Of a stretch of 64,000 bases of DNA, positions 1 through 9,199 are shown in pieces (the stretch's first letter is position 1; each line of letters opens with the position of its first letter). The notes below the pieces were generated by a model. The model searched no databases and was not told the origin of the DNA. It saw only the letters and a program-made list of their open reading frames with translations. The DNA is from Marinobacter sp. JH2. Lineage in GTDB: Bacteria > Pseudomonadota > Gammaproteobacteria > Pseudomonadales > Oleiphilaceae. The position numbers and the translations under genes are program-made. The DNA is taken from positions 868,001-932,000 of the forward strand of contig NZ_CP037934.1 of assembly GCF_004353225.1 (NCBI RefSeq). The letters run 5' to 3'.

Positions 1-1
1 C

Positions 2-1501
2 CAGGAGCGCTTTGGGTTTGAGAAATGGCCTGGCCACCAATCCGAGCTTTGGTTGGGCATGCGCCAAGAAGCCGAGCGACGGGCACACGAGGGTAAGCAG
101 GGCAGAGTGCCCGTGTTTGCGGGGTTCGATCAGGATAGTCGTGTGCTGGATACCGCAAAGAGAAACATCCAGCGAGCGGGACTTGAAGGTATTGTGACAG
201 TCGATCAAAGTTCGCTGAGCGATTTTACTCGTCGAGAAAACTGGGCGGAGCAGGGCCTGATTTTGACGAACCCCCCATACGGTGAGCGTTTGAGCGAGCG
301 GAATGTCCTTGCAGCGCTGTACCAAAGCCTGGGCGAAGTTGTGCTGCGTGAGCTGGCTGGATGGCGTTTGGGTGTGTTCACCGGGGCGCCTGAGTTCGGC
401 AAATCCGTCGGGCTAAGAAGCTTCAAGCAATACAACCTTTTTAACGGCAAACTGCCTGCACAATTACTGTTGTTTGAAGTGAATACTGAAAATGCAAGGA
501 CTCCGCGAGATCCAGCCGCTGCTGGCCAGGTGGTCCCGCGTATTGTGAATGCTGAGCGGGCGGAGATGCTTCGGAACCGCTTGAAGAAGAACATGAAGTC
601 CATCGGGCAATGGGCCAGAAAGCAAAACATTGGCAGCTACCGCTTATACGATGCCGATATGCCGGAATACGCGTTGGCTATCGATATCTACGAAGGTAAG
701 GTGCACGTTCAGGAATACTTGGCGCCAAAGTCCATCGATGAAAGAGCCGCCCGCGAACGTTTGGCGGAAGCTTTGGCGATCATTCCGAACGTGCTGGATA
801 TCGATCCCCAGGACATGGTCTGCAAACAGCGTCAGCGTCAGACCGGCACCAAGCAATACGAGAAGCAAGCGGCAACCGGGGAATACTTTAATGTGCAAGA
901 GCATGGCTGCACGCTGAAAGTTAACCTGAAAGACTATCTCGATACCGGCGTGTTCCTGGATCACCGCCCTGTGCGTCATTGGATTCAGCAAAATGCGCAA
1001 GGTAAGCGGTTCCTGAACTTATTCTGCTACACCGGTGCGGCAACGGTACATGCCGCCGTAGGCGGTGCCAGTCGTTCATTGAGCCTCGATATGTCCAAAA
1101 CCTACGTAAACTGGGCGATGGACAACTTATCCTTGAACGGCGCAGACCCGCGTAAGCACTTGGTCGAGCAGGCTGATTGTTTGGCATGGCTGGCGGACAA
1201 GCGAACGGCCAACCAAACCTTTGACCTGATCTTCATGGATCCGCCAACCTTCTCGAACTCAGCCCGTATGGCGGGGGTGCTGGACGTTCAGAGAGATCAC
1301 GGTGTGTTGGTTCGTCAGTGCATGGAGCGCTTGTCCACCGATGGCTTGTTGATCTTCTCTAACAATTTCCGCAAGTTTAAGTTGGACGAAGACTTGGCTG
1401 CGGAGTTCGATGTGAAAGAGGTGACTGCGAGCACCTTGGATAAGGATTTCCAGCGGAATCAGAAGATTCACCAGTGCTGGCATATTCAGCACAAAGTCTG
1501 A
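2..1501 (+). CDS. rlmL: Bifunctional 23S rRNA methyltransferase RlmKL, C-terminal part
   Basis: The frame is open from the window edge, so only about the last 499 residues are present; the E. coli enzyme is about 700 residues, so the N-terminal THUMP region is missing off the left end. Two Rossmann methyltransferase domains are visible. The first (RlmL, m2G2445) carries the N6/N2-type motif NPPYGER near base 270. The second (RlmK, m7G2069) starts after about base 600 and carries DPPTF near base 1240. The protein methylates 23S rRNA in the peptidyl transferase region using SAM. It ends 22 bases before the convergent outer-membrane protein gene. The internal ATG at 53 is not the true start, because similarity to the family continues upstream of it. 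Confidence 0.93.
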   Translation, partial: QERFGFEKWPGHQSELWLGMRQEAERRAHEGKQGRVPVFAGFDQDSRVLDTAKRNIQRAGLEGIVTVDQSSLSDFTRRENWAEQGLILTNPPYGERLSERNVLAALYQSLGEVVLRELAGWRLGVFTGAPEFGKSVGLRSFKQYNLFNGKLPAQLLLFEVNTENARTPRDPAAAGQVVPRIVNAERAEMLRNRLKKNMKSIGQWARKQNIGSYRLYDADMPEYALAIDIYEGKVHVQEYLAPKSIDERAARERLAEALAIIPNVLDIDPQDMVCKQRQRQTGTKQYEKQAATGEYFNVQEHGCTLKVNLKDYLDTGVFLDHRPVRHWIQQNAQGKRFLNLFCYTGAATVHAAVGGASRSLSLDMSKTYVNWAMDNLSLNGADPRKHLVEQADCLAWLADKRTANQTFDLIFMDPPTFSNSARMAGVLDVQRDHGVLVRQCMERLSTDGLLIFSNNFRKFKLDEDLAAEFDVKEVTASTLDKDFQRNQKIHQCWHIQHKV

Positions 1502-1523
1502 GTTTTTTCTTGAAGGGGAGGAG

Positions 1524-2126
1524 TTAGAACTCGTAACGAATCCCCGAAGAAAACTGAAAGGCATTCGCGCTGGTATCGGTATCTTCGAACAATTTCCCGC
1601 CTTCTAGCACCAGATACATGCTGTCGATTAGCTCGAAATCGATACCCGCTATCCAGCTAAAACTGAAGCTGCTGCTCGGATAGTCCTCCCCAATTTCCTG
1701 AAATTCCCGGTTACGACGCTCGTCTGGATTATCAAGCGTGGCCTCACCACTGATATGAGTAAAACCAGCCTGTGCGTAAACGTTGCCAAGCTCACCAATC
1801 GGGTAGTGCAGTCCCATATACCAGCTGCCGTAATAATCGACCGCGAGGGTAAAGTCACTGTTAATCTCGGCATCTTTATAGCCGCCACCCAAACGGACTT
1901 CGGCGTGAATGAGGTCGTTCAGGTGACCACCAATCACCAGAGTGCCCGCTTGGCTCCAGGCATCTTCTTTGGATATTTCACCGATAGAGCGGTGCTCAAT
2001 GGTGGTCGCCAACAGGCCCAGGTAGTGTTTATCTGAGCGCGGTGTTTCCTGAGCGAGGGATGCTGTAGGTAACAGGCACAAGGACACCGTGCTGGCGGTG
2101 AGGAAACGGGTTGCGACCTTGTTCAT
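1524..2126 (-). CDS. Small outer-membrane beta-barrel protein
   Basis: This 200-residue protein begins with a classical signal peptide (hydrophobic stretch, cleavage likely after ASLA at about residue 25). The rest is rich in alternating strands with aromatic and glycine residues and ends in a terminal phenylalanine (RYEF), the usual signal for BAM-dependent barrel insertion. It resembles the small OmpA-like/OmpW-sized barrels of about eight strands. The start at 2126 was chosen over an upstream in-frame codon because the signal peptide begins there. It is convergent with rlmKL and monocistronic. No specific ligand or function can be assigned. Confidence 0.75.
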   Translation of the reverse strand: MNKVATRFLTASTVSLCLLPTASLAQETPRSDKHYLGLLATTIEHRSIGEISKEDAWSQAGTLVIGGHLNDLIHAEVRLGGGYKDAEINSDFTLAVDYYGSWYMGLHYPIGELGNVYAQAGFTHISGEATLDNPDERRNREFQEIGEDYPSSSFSFSWIAGIDFELIDSMYLVLEGGKLFEDTDTSANAFQFSSGIRYEF

Positions 2127-2226
2127 TATTATTTGGCTTCCTGTCAGTAATGATACTGACGCCAGATTCTGCCTTGTGTAACGCCTTGTTACGCAGACAC
2201 CGGTCACAGTTCACCGTGTCTAGCGT

Positions 2227-2715
2227 TCAGCCGTGGAGGTCGTCCAACAACCCGGACTCACGAGCGATCAGCAATAGAGCGTAAACGCCGTTCTCAGGAA
2301 GTTGCGGTTCCAGTCCCTCTTCAAACATCAATTCACGCCGCCGGTCTTCCAAAGCGTCTGAATCAAAATCTGTTATCAGGTCGGCGATAGGCGCAATTTC
2401 GAAAGGCGCCTCTTGTTTAACGGCCTCGAAAATAAGATCGGCCAGAATCTCATCGGGGTCTATGCCGTCAACGTAAACCGTTTGGCCCGGTAGGTCTTCG
2501 TGAAGTTCCCGTACCAGCTCCAAAATGGGCACACCTTGTTCCTCTAGGTAAAACAGGTCAATGTCACCCAAATCCGCGCCATCCGGGACCCAAGCTTCAT
2601 CAGGAGCGATGACCACCGATTTCATTTGCCCGTCTTCCAAAGACCAGGCAATGGCGGTCGGAAAAAGTGCATCGTCGGTTTGGCAGTATTCGATGTCCAG
2701 AAAACGGGGTATCGA
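2227..2715 (-). CDS. Conserved hypothetical protein with a DEDD-exonuclease-like N-terminus
   Basis: About 162 acidic residues. The N-terminus (RFLDIEYC, then [11 protein letters not shown]) looks like motif I (DxE) and the following strands of RNase H-fold DEDD 3'-5' exonucleases. I do not see a clear HxxxxD or YxxxD motif III near the C-terminus, so nuclease activity is uncertain. I chose a GTG start at 2713-2715 because GGAG lies 6 bases before it and the fold begins directly after; a longer frame reaches to 2841 but would overlap the start of the divergent aminopeptidase gene. Followed closely by the tail of the outer-membrane protein gene on the same strand, separated by about 100 bases. 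Confidence 0.55.
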   Translation of the reverse strand, partial: SIPRFLDIEYCQTDDALFPTAIAWSLEDGQMKSVVIAPDEAWVPDGADLGDIDLFYLEEQGVPILELVRELHEDLPGQTVYVDGIDPDEILADLIFEAVKQEAPFEIAPIADLITDFDSDALEDRRRELMFEEGLEPQLPENGVYALLLIARESGLLDDLHG

Positions 2716-2832
2716 CACGGTGAACTCCAGTTGATTCGTTGGATTAGTAATAGGGAGAAACCGCCAGCCTGTAGGCGAGTCAGCGGCTTCATGCCATACT
2801 GTAGCGGCCATTATCATGCAATCAGGAAGATC

Positions 2833-4116
2833 ATGGAACACACTGAATTTAATAATGACTTGTTGCAGTTTTTGAACGCCTCACCCACGCCTTGGCATGC
2901 GGTGACTGTGATGAAAGAACGCCTTGAGGCGTCCGGTTTTGAACAGTTGGATGAGCGGGACGAATGGGCGCTGGAACAGGGTAAAAGCTATTACACGATT
3001 CGTAACGGCTCTTCCATCATCGCGTTTCGCACCGGGAAAAAGGGCGCTGAAAATTCAGGCATCCGAATGGTGGGTGCGCATACCGATAGCCCGTGCCTGA
3101 AAGTAAAACCGAACCCGGAAGTTTGCCGTAAGGGGTATTTCCAGTTGGGTGTTGAGGTCTACGGTGGCGTGTTGCTGAACCCGTGGTTTGACCGGGACTT
3201 ATCTCTGGCAGGCCGAGTGACTGTGCTTGATGAGAATGGAAAAGTTCAGGATGTCCTCATCGACTTTAAAAAGCCTGTCGCCATCATCCCTAGCTTGGCA
3301 ATCCATCTAGACCGTGAAGCCAACAGCAACCGCTCCGTCAATGTCCAGACAGACTTACCACCCATCTTAATGCAGGCGTCCGAGATGGAAGTGTTCAGCG
3401 ATTTGCTTAAAGAGCAGATCGAGAAAGAGTCAGGCATGAAAGCCGGGAAGGTTCTAGGCTACGAACTCAGCTTCTACGACGCGCAAGGTGCGGCATTGGT
3501 TGGCTTGCGTGAAGACTTCCTCGCGTCTGCTCGCCTGGACAATCTTTTGAGCTGTTACATCGGGCTGCAAGCGCTTGTCGAAACCTCCGGAGATGAAGCT
3601 GCGCTGCTGGTGTGCAACGATCACGAAGAAGTCGGCAGCGTATCCGCAGAAGGCGCCCAAGGGCCGTTCTTAGGTGAAGTACTGGAACGTTGGTGCGGCG
3701 CAGGTAAGGGCAGGGCGATTGCCCGGTCCATGATGATCTCGGCGGACAACGCGCACGGTGTGCACCCGAACTACATGGATAAACACGACGAAAACCACGG
3801 CCCCATATTGAACCAAGGGCCAGTGATCAAAGTGAATCACAACCAGCGCTATGCAACCAACAGCCGTTCCGCTGCGTTATATCGACATATCAGTGATGAG
3901 CTGGGGTGTCCTCACCAGACCTTCGTGGTGCGCAGTGACATGGGATGCGGCAGCACTATCGGACCACTGACTGCCGCGAACCTGGGCGTAACCACACTGG
4001 ATATTGGTGTTCCGCAGTTTGCGATGCATTCGATTCGAGAGTTGATTGGTGTGCAGGATGGCTTCACCCTGTATCAGGTTCTTAAAGAATTCATGCAGCG
4101 GGAAGAAGTATTTTGA
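2833..4116 (+). CDS. apeB: M18 family aminopeptidase (aspartyl aminopeptidase type)
   Basis: A 427-residue cytosolic zinc aminopeptidase of the M18 family that removes N-terminal, often acidic or neutral, residues from peptides and forms large tetrahedral assemblies. Visible zinc and catalytic motifs are GAHTDSP (about residue 80), DHEEVGS (about 265) and the histidine-containing HGVHPNY segment (about 310), with GCGSTIGP near the C-terminus. The ATG at 2833 has AGGA-type spacing upstream and matches the usual family N-terminus (ENDLL..L..SPTPWH-like). It is divergent from the DEDD-like gene and is followed by a strong hairpin terminator shared with the convergent tRNA-Asn gene. The gene symbol is by family similarity. 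Confidence 0.9.
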   Translation: MEHTEFNNDLLQFLNASPTPWHAVTVMKERLEASGFEQLDERDEWALEQGKSYYTIRNGSSIIAFRTGKKGAENSGIRMVGAHTDSPCLKVKPNPEVCRKGYFQLGVEVYGGVLLNPWFDRDLSLAGRVTVLDENGKVQDVLIDFKKPVAIIPSLAIHLDREANSNRSVNVQTDLPPILMQASEMEVFSDLLKEQIEKESGMKAGKVLGYELSFYDAQGAALVGLREDFLASARLDNLLSCYIGLQALVETSGDEAALLVCNDHEEVGSVSAEGAQGPFLGEVLERWCGAGKGRAIARSMMISADNAHGVHPNYMDKHDENHGPILNQGPVIKVNHNQRYATNSRSAALYRHISDELGCPHQTFVVRSDMGCGSTIGPLTAANLGVTTLDIGVPQFAMHSIRELIGVQDGFTLYQVLKEFMQREEVF

Positions 4117-4125
4117 CGTAGAAAG

Positions 4126-4161
4126 AAAAAAGCCGCTGATTGAGACAATCAGCGGCTTTTT
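4126..4161. terminator. Bidirectional intrinsic terminator
   Basis: A near-perfect inverted repeat with arms of about 16 bases (A-run, GCCGCTGATTG, short AGA loop, complementary arm, T-run). It lies between the M18 aminopeptidase gene and the convergent tRNA-Asn gene, and both strands end in a T-run, so it can serve both. Confidence 0.9.
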
Positions 4162-4169
4162 AAAAGAAG

Positions 4170-4245
4170 TGGCTCCCCGAGCTGGGCTCGAACCAGCGAC
4201 AAACGGATTAACAGTCCGTTGCTCTACCAACTGAGCTATCGGGGA
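4170..4245 (-). tRNA. tRNA-Asn (anticodon GTT)
   Basis: Read on the minus strand, a complete 76-base cloverleaf with the 3' CCA encoded. The acceptor arm is TCCCCGA/TCGGGGA, the D-loop has the AGTTGGTAGAG block, the anticodon loop is CTGTTAA (GUU) and the T-arm has GGTTCGAGCCC. GUU anticodons are substrates for queuosine insertion by Tgt, which is encoded later in this window. Confidence 0.97.
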
Positions 4246-4265
4246 ACAGCATCAATGTGCGGCGC

Positions 4266-4294
4266 ATATTAAGGACTTTGATTTGGTTCGTCAA
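4266..4294 (-). promoter_or_regulatory. Sigma-70 promoter of tRNA-Asn
   Basis: On the minus strand, TTGACG (4289-4294) and TAATAT (4266-4271) are separated by exactly 17 bases, placing a start about 15 bases before the tRNA. The -35 box lies inside the first codons of the divergent hydrolase gene. Confidence 0.75.
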
Positions 4295-5284
4295 CCCCCT
4301 GAAATAAAAGGTCAAAATTTGCACAGACGCGTCCAGTATCCGTACCGGCCACCGGTGTGGTTGCGCAATGGCCACGTCCAGTCTATTTGGCCCACACTGT
4401 TTCGAACCGTCGATATGCCAACGCCTCAGACCGAGGTGCTGGCGACCGCGGATAACGATGAACTGCACCTGGATTGGTATCGCCAAAACAGCGACCGCAT
4501 TGCCGTGATCTCACACGGTTTAGAGGGTCACAGCCGACGACCCTACGTACTTGGGTTGGCCAAAGCGCTCATGGCCGAAGGCTGGGATGTCCTCGCCTGG
4601 AATTTCCGCTCTTGCGGCGGAAACATGAACCGCCAACCCCGGTTTTACCACAGCGGCGCCACAGAAGATCTCCACGCCGTCGTCACCCGAGCGCTGCGTG
4701 ACAGATACAAAAACTTGTTCCTCTCCGGCTTCAGCATGGGTGGCAATCTGACCCTCTTATACCTTGGGCAGCAAAGCGAACAGCTCGACAGCCGAATCAG
4801 CGGTGCCGTAACTTACTCCGTACCCGCGGATCTTGCCGGTAGCGCCGACATGCTGGCCTTGCCCAGCCGCCGGATCTACATGCAAAGATTCTTGAATGAC
4901 CTGTACGAGAAAATGCAGGAGAAAGCTGAACGCTTCCCCGAATTGATCGACATCAGCGACTTCAAAAACATTCGAAACTTCCATCAATTCGACAACCGGT
5001 ACACAGCTCCGTTACACGGCTTCAAAGACGCGAAAGACTATTGGGCGCAATGCTCGGCGCTATACCGGCTAAAAGACATTCGGGTGCCTGCACTGATGGT
5101 CAACGCCGCAGACGATCCATTCCTGTCTGCCGCTTGCTATCCGGAATCGAAAAAAGTTTTAGGCCGATATGTGAAAGTTGAAGCGCCCCGGTGGGGCGGT
5201 CATGTAGGCTTTGTTGAACATGCCAAAGATGGCTACTACTGGTCAGAAAGGCGAGTGCTGGATTTTGTGGGAAATTTTGCTTAA
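4283..5284 (+). CDS. YheT-type alpha/beta hydrolase
   Basis: A 333-residue hydrolase of the COG0429 (YheT/ABHD1-3) family; substrates are probably lipid or carboxyl esters, but the exact one is unknown. The N-terminal signature PPVWLRNGHVQSI is at about residues 23-35. The nucleophile elbow GFSMGGN (Ser about residue 153), the acid in NAADDPFL and the histidine in WGGHVGF make a complete Ser-Asp-His triad. A TTG start at 4283 is used: AAGGA sits 7 bases before it and no ATG exists upstream of the conserved N-terminal signature. Convergent with tesA, with a gap of only 9 bases. Confidence 0.85.
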   Translation: MVRQPPEIKGQNLHRRVQYPYRPPVWLRNGHVQSIWPTLFRTVDMPTPQTEVLATADNDELHLDWYRQNSDRIAVISHGLEGHSRRPYVLGLAKALMAEGWDVLAWNFRSCGGNMNRQPRFYHSGATEDLHAVVTRALRDRYKNLFLSGFSMGGNLTLLYLGQQSEQLDSRISGAVTYSVPADLAGSADMLALPSRRIYMQRFLNDLYEKMQEKAERFPELIDISDFKNIRNFHQFDNRYTAPLHGFKDAKDYWAQCSALYRLKDIRVPALMVNAADDPFLSAACYPESKKVLGRYVKVEAPRWGGHVGFVEHAKDGYYWSERRVLDFVGNFA

Positions 5285-5293
5285 CCACGGAAC

Positions 5294-5923
5294 TCACTGA
5301 ATTAAAGGTTCCAACTGCGGCCAAATATTCTCCAGCAACAAAGGCTGCGCCTCTTCAGTAGGATGAATGCCATCCTCCTGCATCAAGCCCTCTTGATCGT
5401 AGATTCCGTCCAAAAAGAACGGAACCAACCCCACTCCATGCCGGTCAGACAACGCTGGAAAGATATCCGAAAACATCTGGGTGTAACGCTGACCGTAATT
5501 CGGCGGAATCTGCATGCCCACAAGAATCGGAGCAGCACCAAAATCCAAGGATAATTCAATCATCTTGGCTAGATTTGCCTCAATCACATTCGGAGGAAAC
5601 CCCCGAAGACCATCGTTACCGCCCAGCTCAATGACAACCACCTCCGGCTCATTCTGCTCAAGCAAGCGAGGTAAACGGCGTAAACCTCCGTCGGTCGTTT
5701 CACCGCTGATACTGGCATTGACCACCTGCCAGGACAGACCTTCGCGTTCCAGCCGGTTGCGAAGCAGAGGGACCCAGGCAGTTTCAGATGGAACTCCGTA
5801 AGCGGCACTCAAACTGTCGCCAACAACAAGCAAAGTGGATTGATTTGCCATAGCGGGCCACGAAGCCACAACCAAAGTGAAGAGAAGAAACGACCGAACA
5901 AACGTAAACGCCTTATCAAACAT
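5294..5923 (-). CDS. tesA: Periplasmic multifunctional esterase/thioesterase I/lysophospholipase L1
   Basis: A 209-residue SGNH hydrolase. A signal peptide covers about the first 27 residues (cleavage near AMA-NQ), so the enzyme is periplasmic. Block I GDSLS, block III GGND and block V DGIHP supply the Ser, Gly/Asn and Asp-His residues of the active site. It hydrolyses acyl thioesters, esters and lysophospholipids. The start at 5923 gives the signal peptide directly; the frame extends upstream without support. The divergent arrangement with ybbA-ybbP, as in E. coli, supports the assignment. Confidence 0.92.
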   Translation of the reverse strand: MFDKAFTFVRSFLLFTLVVASWPAMANQSTLLVVGDSLSAAYGVPSETAWVPLLRNRLEREGLSWQVVNASISGETTDGGLRRLPRLLEQNEPEVVVIELGGNDGLRGFPPNVIEANLAKMIELSLDFGAAPILVGMQIPPNYGQRYTQMFSDIFPALSDRHGVGLVPFFLDGIYDQEGLMQEDGIHPTEEAQPLLLENIWPQLEPLIQ

Positions 5924-5976
5924 AGATTCGTGTACTCTTAAATTTGAAACATTAAACGCCAGCGAACGGAGCAACC

Positions 5977-6705
5977 GTGAACCAAATGACGGACCTGACA
6001 AAGAACAACCAACGCCCCATGCTGCGAGTATCCGGATTGACCCACAAGGTCAGTCTGGAAACCGATACGTTGACGATCTTGCAGGGGGTGAACCTGGAAA
6101 TCAATCGGGGGGAATCCGTAGCCATCGTTGGCCGTTCCGGCTCCGGAAAAACCACTTTACTCGGTCTATTGGCCGGGCTCGACACCCCAAGCGAAGGCAC
6201 CGTAGAGCTGGATGGTGCCGAAATCAGTCGCCTTACCGAAGACGAACGCGCCAAGCTGCGCGCACGGCGAGTGGGATTTGTTTTCCAATCGTTTCAGCTA
6301 CTTCCGGCGTTGAGCGCGTTAGAAAACGTCATGTTACCTCTGGAACTGGCCGGAATAGAAGCTCCCCATCAACGTGCCCGAGATTTGTTGGAACGGGTCG
6401 GCTTGGGGGAGCGCCTCAACCACACACCGCGACAATTATCTGGAGGCGAACAACAACGGGTGGCCATTGCTCGCGCGTTTGCCTCTGAGCCAAGCATCCT
6501 GTTTGCGGACGAGCCTACCGGAAATCTGGATAACCGAACCGGTCAGTCGGTGTCGGATTTACTGATGGACCTAAACCGGGAACAAGGTGCCACTTTGGTA
6601 ATGGTAACCCACGACGAACAATTGGCCGCACGTTGTAACCGCACCTTCCATATTGAAGCGGGTGTTTTGAGCGAGCCAGATGCCGCTCGGGAGTTAGCTG
6701 ACTGA
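5977..6705 (+). CDS. ybbA: ABC transporter ATP-binding protein YbbA
   Basis: A 242-residue ATPase of the LolD/MacB-like type. Walker A is GRSGSGKT (about residue 52), the signature is [14 protein letters not shown] and Walker B is [12 protein letters not shown]. It energises the YbbP-type permease encoded immediately downstream; the genes overlap by one base (TGATG), indicating translational coupling. The GTG start at 5977 has GGAG 5 bases upstream. The family is thought to act in envelope lipid or lipoprotein handling by mechanotransmission rather than classical transport; the substrate is unknown. Confidence 0.9.
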   Translation: MNQMTDLTKNNQRPMLRVSGLTHKVSLETDTLTILQGVNLEINRGESVAIVGRSGSGKTTLLGLLAGLDTPSEGTVELDGAEISRLTEDERAKLRARRVGFVFQSFQLLPALSALENVMLPLELAGIEAPHQRARDLLERVGLGERLNHTPRQLSGGEQQRVAIARAFASEPSILFADEPTGNLDNRTGQSVSDLLMDLNREQGATLVMVTHDEQLAARCNRTFHIEAGVLSEPDAARELAD

Positions 6706-9191
6706 TGGCTGCCGCAAAAAAACTTATGTCTGTAAGGCGAGACTGGCGCGAGCGGGATGTTCGGGTTGTCTTGGTTGCTTTGATGATTGCGGTTGCAACG
6801 GTCGCGACCATCGCGCTGTTCGCAAACCAGCTTCAGCGCACCTTAGTGTCCTCGGCCAGCTCATTTTTGGCTGCAGACCGTCAGCTCGACGCAGAAAATG
6901 GAAAGCCTGTACCACCCGGATGGATTGAAGAGGCGAGGAGCCGGGGCCTGCAAACCGGCCAGATGATCAAGTTCTCAACCATGGTGTTTGGCGAAACTGG
7001 ATTCCAGCTGGTATCTGTGAAAGCCGTTAGCGATGAATACCCTTTACGCGGCAACATCGAAGTGCAGCCAGATGAAGAAAGCGCGCGAATCATCGTGGAT
7101 GCAGGGCCAAAGCCCGGGGAGATTTGGATTAATCCGAGGTTGCTGAAACTATTGGAGCTTCAGATTGGCGACACGCTGGAAGTGGGAAATCTGAAACTGA
7201 CCGTCTCGAATCTGCTTATACGAGAGCCAGATGGCGGTTTTCGCCTGTCGTCATTGGCGCCCCGTGTGATGATGCACGTGGACGATGTGGCCGCAACCAA
7301 TGTGGTTCAGGAAGGTAGCCGGGTGGGATTTGTTTATCTCTTTGCTGGTGATGAGCGGCTACTTGAAGATTACTATCAATGGCTTGAGCCGCAATTGGAA
7401 CCTAGCCATGAATGGGAAGGTGTGCGTGACGGCGAAACCTTCTCACGCTCACTGGAACGAGCCGAGCGGTTTCTATTGCTCGGCGGTAGCTTGGCGGTTT
7501 TACTCGCTGCTGTGGCCGTTGCGGTTGCAAGCCGTCAGTACGCGCTATCCCAGAGAGATACAGTGGCTCTTCTGAAAACCCTGGGCCTTACCGGTGGCGG
7601 GATTGGCCGCCTATATCTTCGCCGCCTGGCTCTTTGGGGTGTCGTGGGTATAGCGGGTGGGTTAGCCGTTGCGTTGCCGCTGTTTTGGATGTTGGTACGT
7701 ATGCTGAGCGATGTTCTGGAGCGCCCCATTGATTTCTACCTAGACCCCTCGGCACTCACACCGGCGTTGCTAACCGCGCTGATCTCGCTGTTCGCATTTG
7801 CGTACCCGCCGATTCGCCGACTGCAAAATGTACCTGCGATGCGGGTGCTGCGTGCCCAGCCTGGTGAATCCGGAAGGGAAGTGGTACCGGATCTTCTCAT
7901 CGCAGTCATTGCTGTTTTTGGTTTGGTATGGATGTATGCGGGTGAATTAACCTTGGTGGTTTCACTGCTCGGCGGTTTGGTGCTCCTGCTCACTGTCTTG
8001 GCACTCATTGGGTGGCTGATGGTGTCTCTCTTGCGACGTGTGCGCGGGGGCGGGAACGCGTGGCGTCTCGCGCTGGTGGGGCTCTATCGACACCGGCAAG
8101 CCAGCATGGCACAAATGGCCGTGTTTGCCATGACTCTAATGCTGGCGGCCACATTGGTATTAGTCCGTTCGGCGTTGCTGGAGGATTGGCAGGCCCAGTT
8201 ACCGGAAGACACCCCCAATCACTTCCTGATCAATATCGCTCCGGACGACGTTGACGCCGTGGAGTCCTTTTGGGCCGAGCGCGGTGTGCCCTTGGATACG
8301 GTGTATCCGATGGTTCGGGGCCGGTTGACCGAACTGAATGGGCAACCCGTTAAAGAAGCTGTAAGCAAAGATGAACGCATCAATGCCCTGAATCGCGAAT
8401 TAAACCTTACTTGGATGGAGCAGCTTCCTGAAGATAACCGGGTTCAGGAAGGACAGTGGTTCTCCAAAGAGGATGCACAAGGCGTGTCGGTTGAGGCGGA
8501 ATTAGCCGGTAAGCTAGGCTTGAAAATGGGGGATAGACTAACCTTTACCATTGGGTCCGAGAAAGTCACTGAGCCTGTCACCAGCATCCGAAGCGTTCAG
8601 TGGGACAGTATGAAACCCAACTTTTACATGGCGTTCCCTCCGGATGGCGGGCTGACCGATATGCCGGCCACCTGGATCACAAGCTTTCATCTCGATGAAA
8701 GCGGGAAGATGCTATTGAACGAATTCTCCCGTCAGTACCCAACGGTATCTGTACTGGAACTTGATCACATCATTAAGCGCATTCAGGAAATCGTTCAGCA
8801 AGTGACCCAAGCCATTGAAGCAATATTGGCTTTGATTCTTGCGGCTGCATTGGTTGTGATGGCTGCGGTGGTGAGCGCCACTTTGCGTGACCGACAGCGA
8901 GAAGGCGCGTTATTACGTACTTTGGGGGGGCAGCAACTCCTGCTCGTGCGCAGTACTATGCTGGAGTTTGCGCTATTGGGCTTTTTTGCGGGTGTACTGG
9001 GCGTGTTAGCGGCGGAAACCGCCGTTTATGCGTTGCAAGCACGAGCCTTTGAAGGGGAGTTTCGCTGGCATTGGCAAGTGGTGCTTTCGGTTCCGTTGAT
9101 CAGCGCTTTGTTATTGGCGTTGTTCGGGCGCTGGCAACTAAGGCCGGTGTTAAGCGTTTCCCCGATGCTGCTACTGCGTAGATTAGAGTAA
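6705..9191 (+). CDS. ybbP: FtsX-like ABC permease YbbP
   Basis: 828 residues, close to the roughly 800 of E. coli YbbP. One transmembrane segment lies at about residues 22-42, then a large periplasmic region, then blocks of membrane helices at about 255-380 and 405-500, and a second periplasmic domain followed by three helices at about 690-820. This is the duplicated FtsX-domain layout of this family. It pairs with YbbA just upstream. It ends 8 bases before the convergent solute-binding protein gene. Confidence 0.9.
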   Translation: MAAAKKLMSVRRDWRERDVRVVLVALMIAVATVATIALFANQLQRTLVSSASSFLAADRQLDAENGKPVPPGWIEEARSRGLQTGQMIKFSTMVFGETGFQLVSVKAVSDEYPLRGNIEVQPDEESARIIVDAGPKPGEIWINPRLLKLLELQIGDTLEVGNLKLTVSNLLIREPDGGFRLSSLAPRVMMHVDDVAATNVVQEGSRVGFVYLFAGDERLLEDYYQWLEPQLEPSHEWEGVRDGETFSRSLERAERFLLLGGSLAVLLAAVAVAVASRQYALSQRDTVALLKTLGLTGGGIGRLYLRRLALWGVVGIAGGLAVALPLFWMLVRMLSDVLERPIDFYLDPSALTPALLTALISLFAFAYPPIRRLQNVPAMRVLRAQPGESGREVVPDLLIAVIAVFGLVWMYAGELTLVVSLLGGLVLLLTVLALIGWLMVSLLRRVRGGGNAWRLALVGLYRHRQASMAQMAVFAMTLMLAATLVLVRSALLEDWQAQLPEDTPNHFLINIAPDDVDAVESFWAERGVPLDTVYPMVRGRLTELNGQPVKEAVSKDERINALNRELNLTWMEQLPEDNRVQEGQWFSKEDAQGVSVEAELAGKLGLKMGDRLTFTIGSEKVTEPVTSIRSVQWDSMKPNFYMAFPPDGGLTDMPATWITSFHLDESGKMLLNEFSRQYPTVSVLELDHIIKRIQEIVQQVTQAIEAILALILAAALVVMAAVVSATLRDRQREGALLRTLGGQQLLLVRSTMLEFALLGFFAGVLGVLAAETAVYALQARAFEGEFRWHWQVVLSVPLISALLLALFGRWQLRPVLSVSPMLLLRRLE

Positions 9192-9199
9192 TTTAGAGG

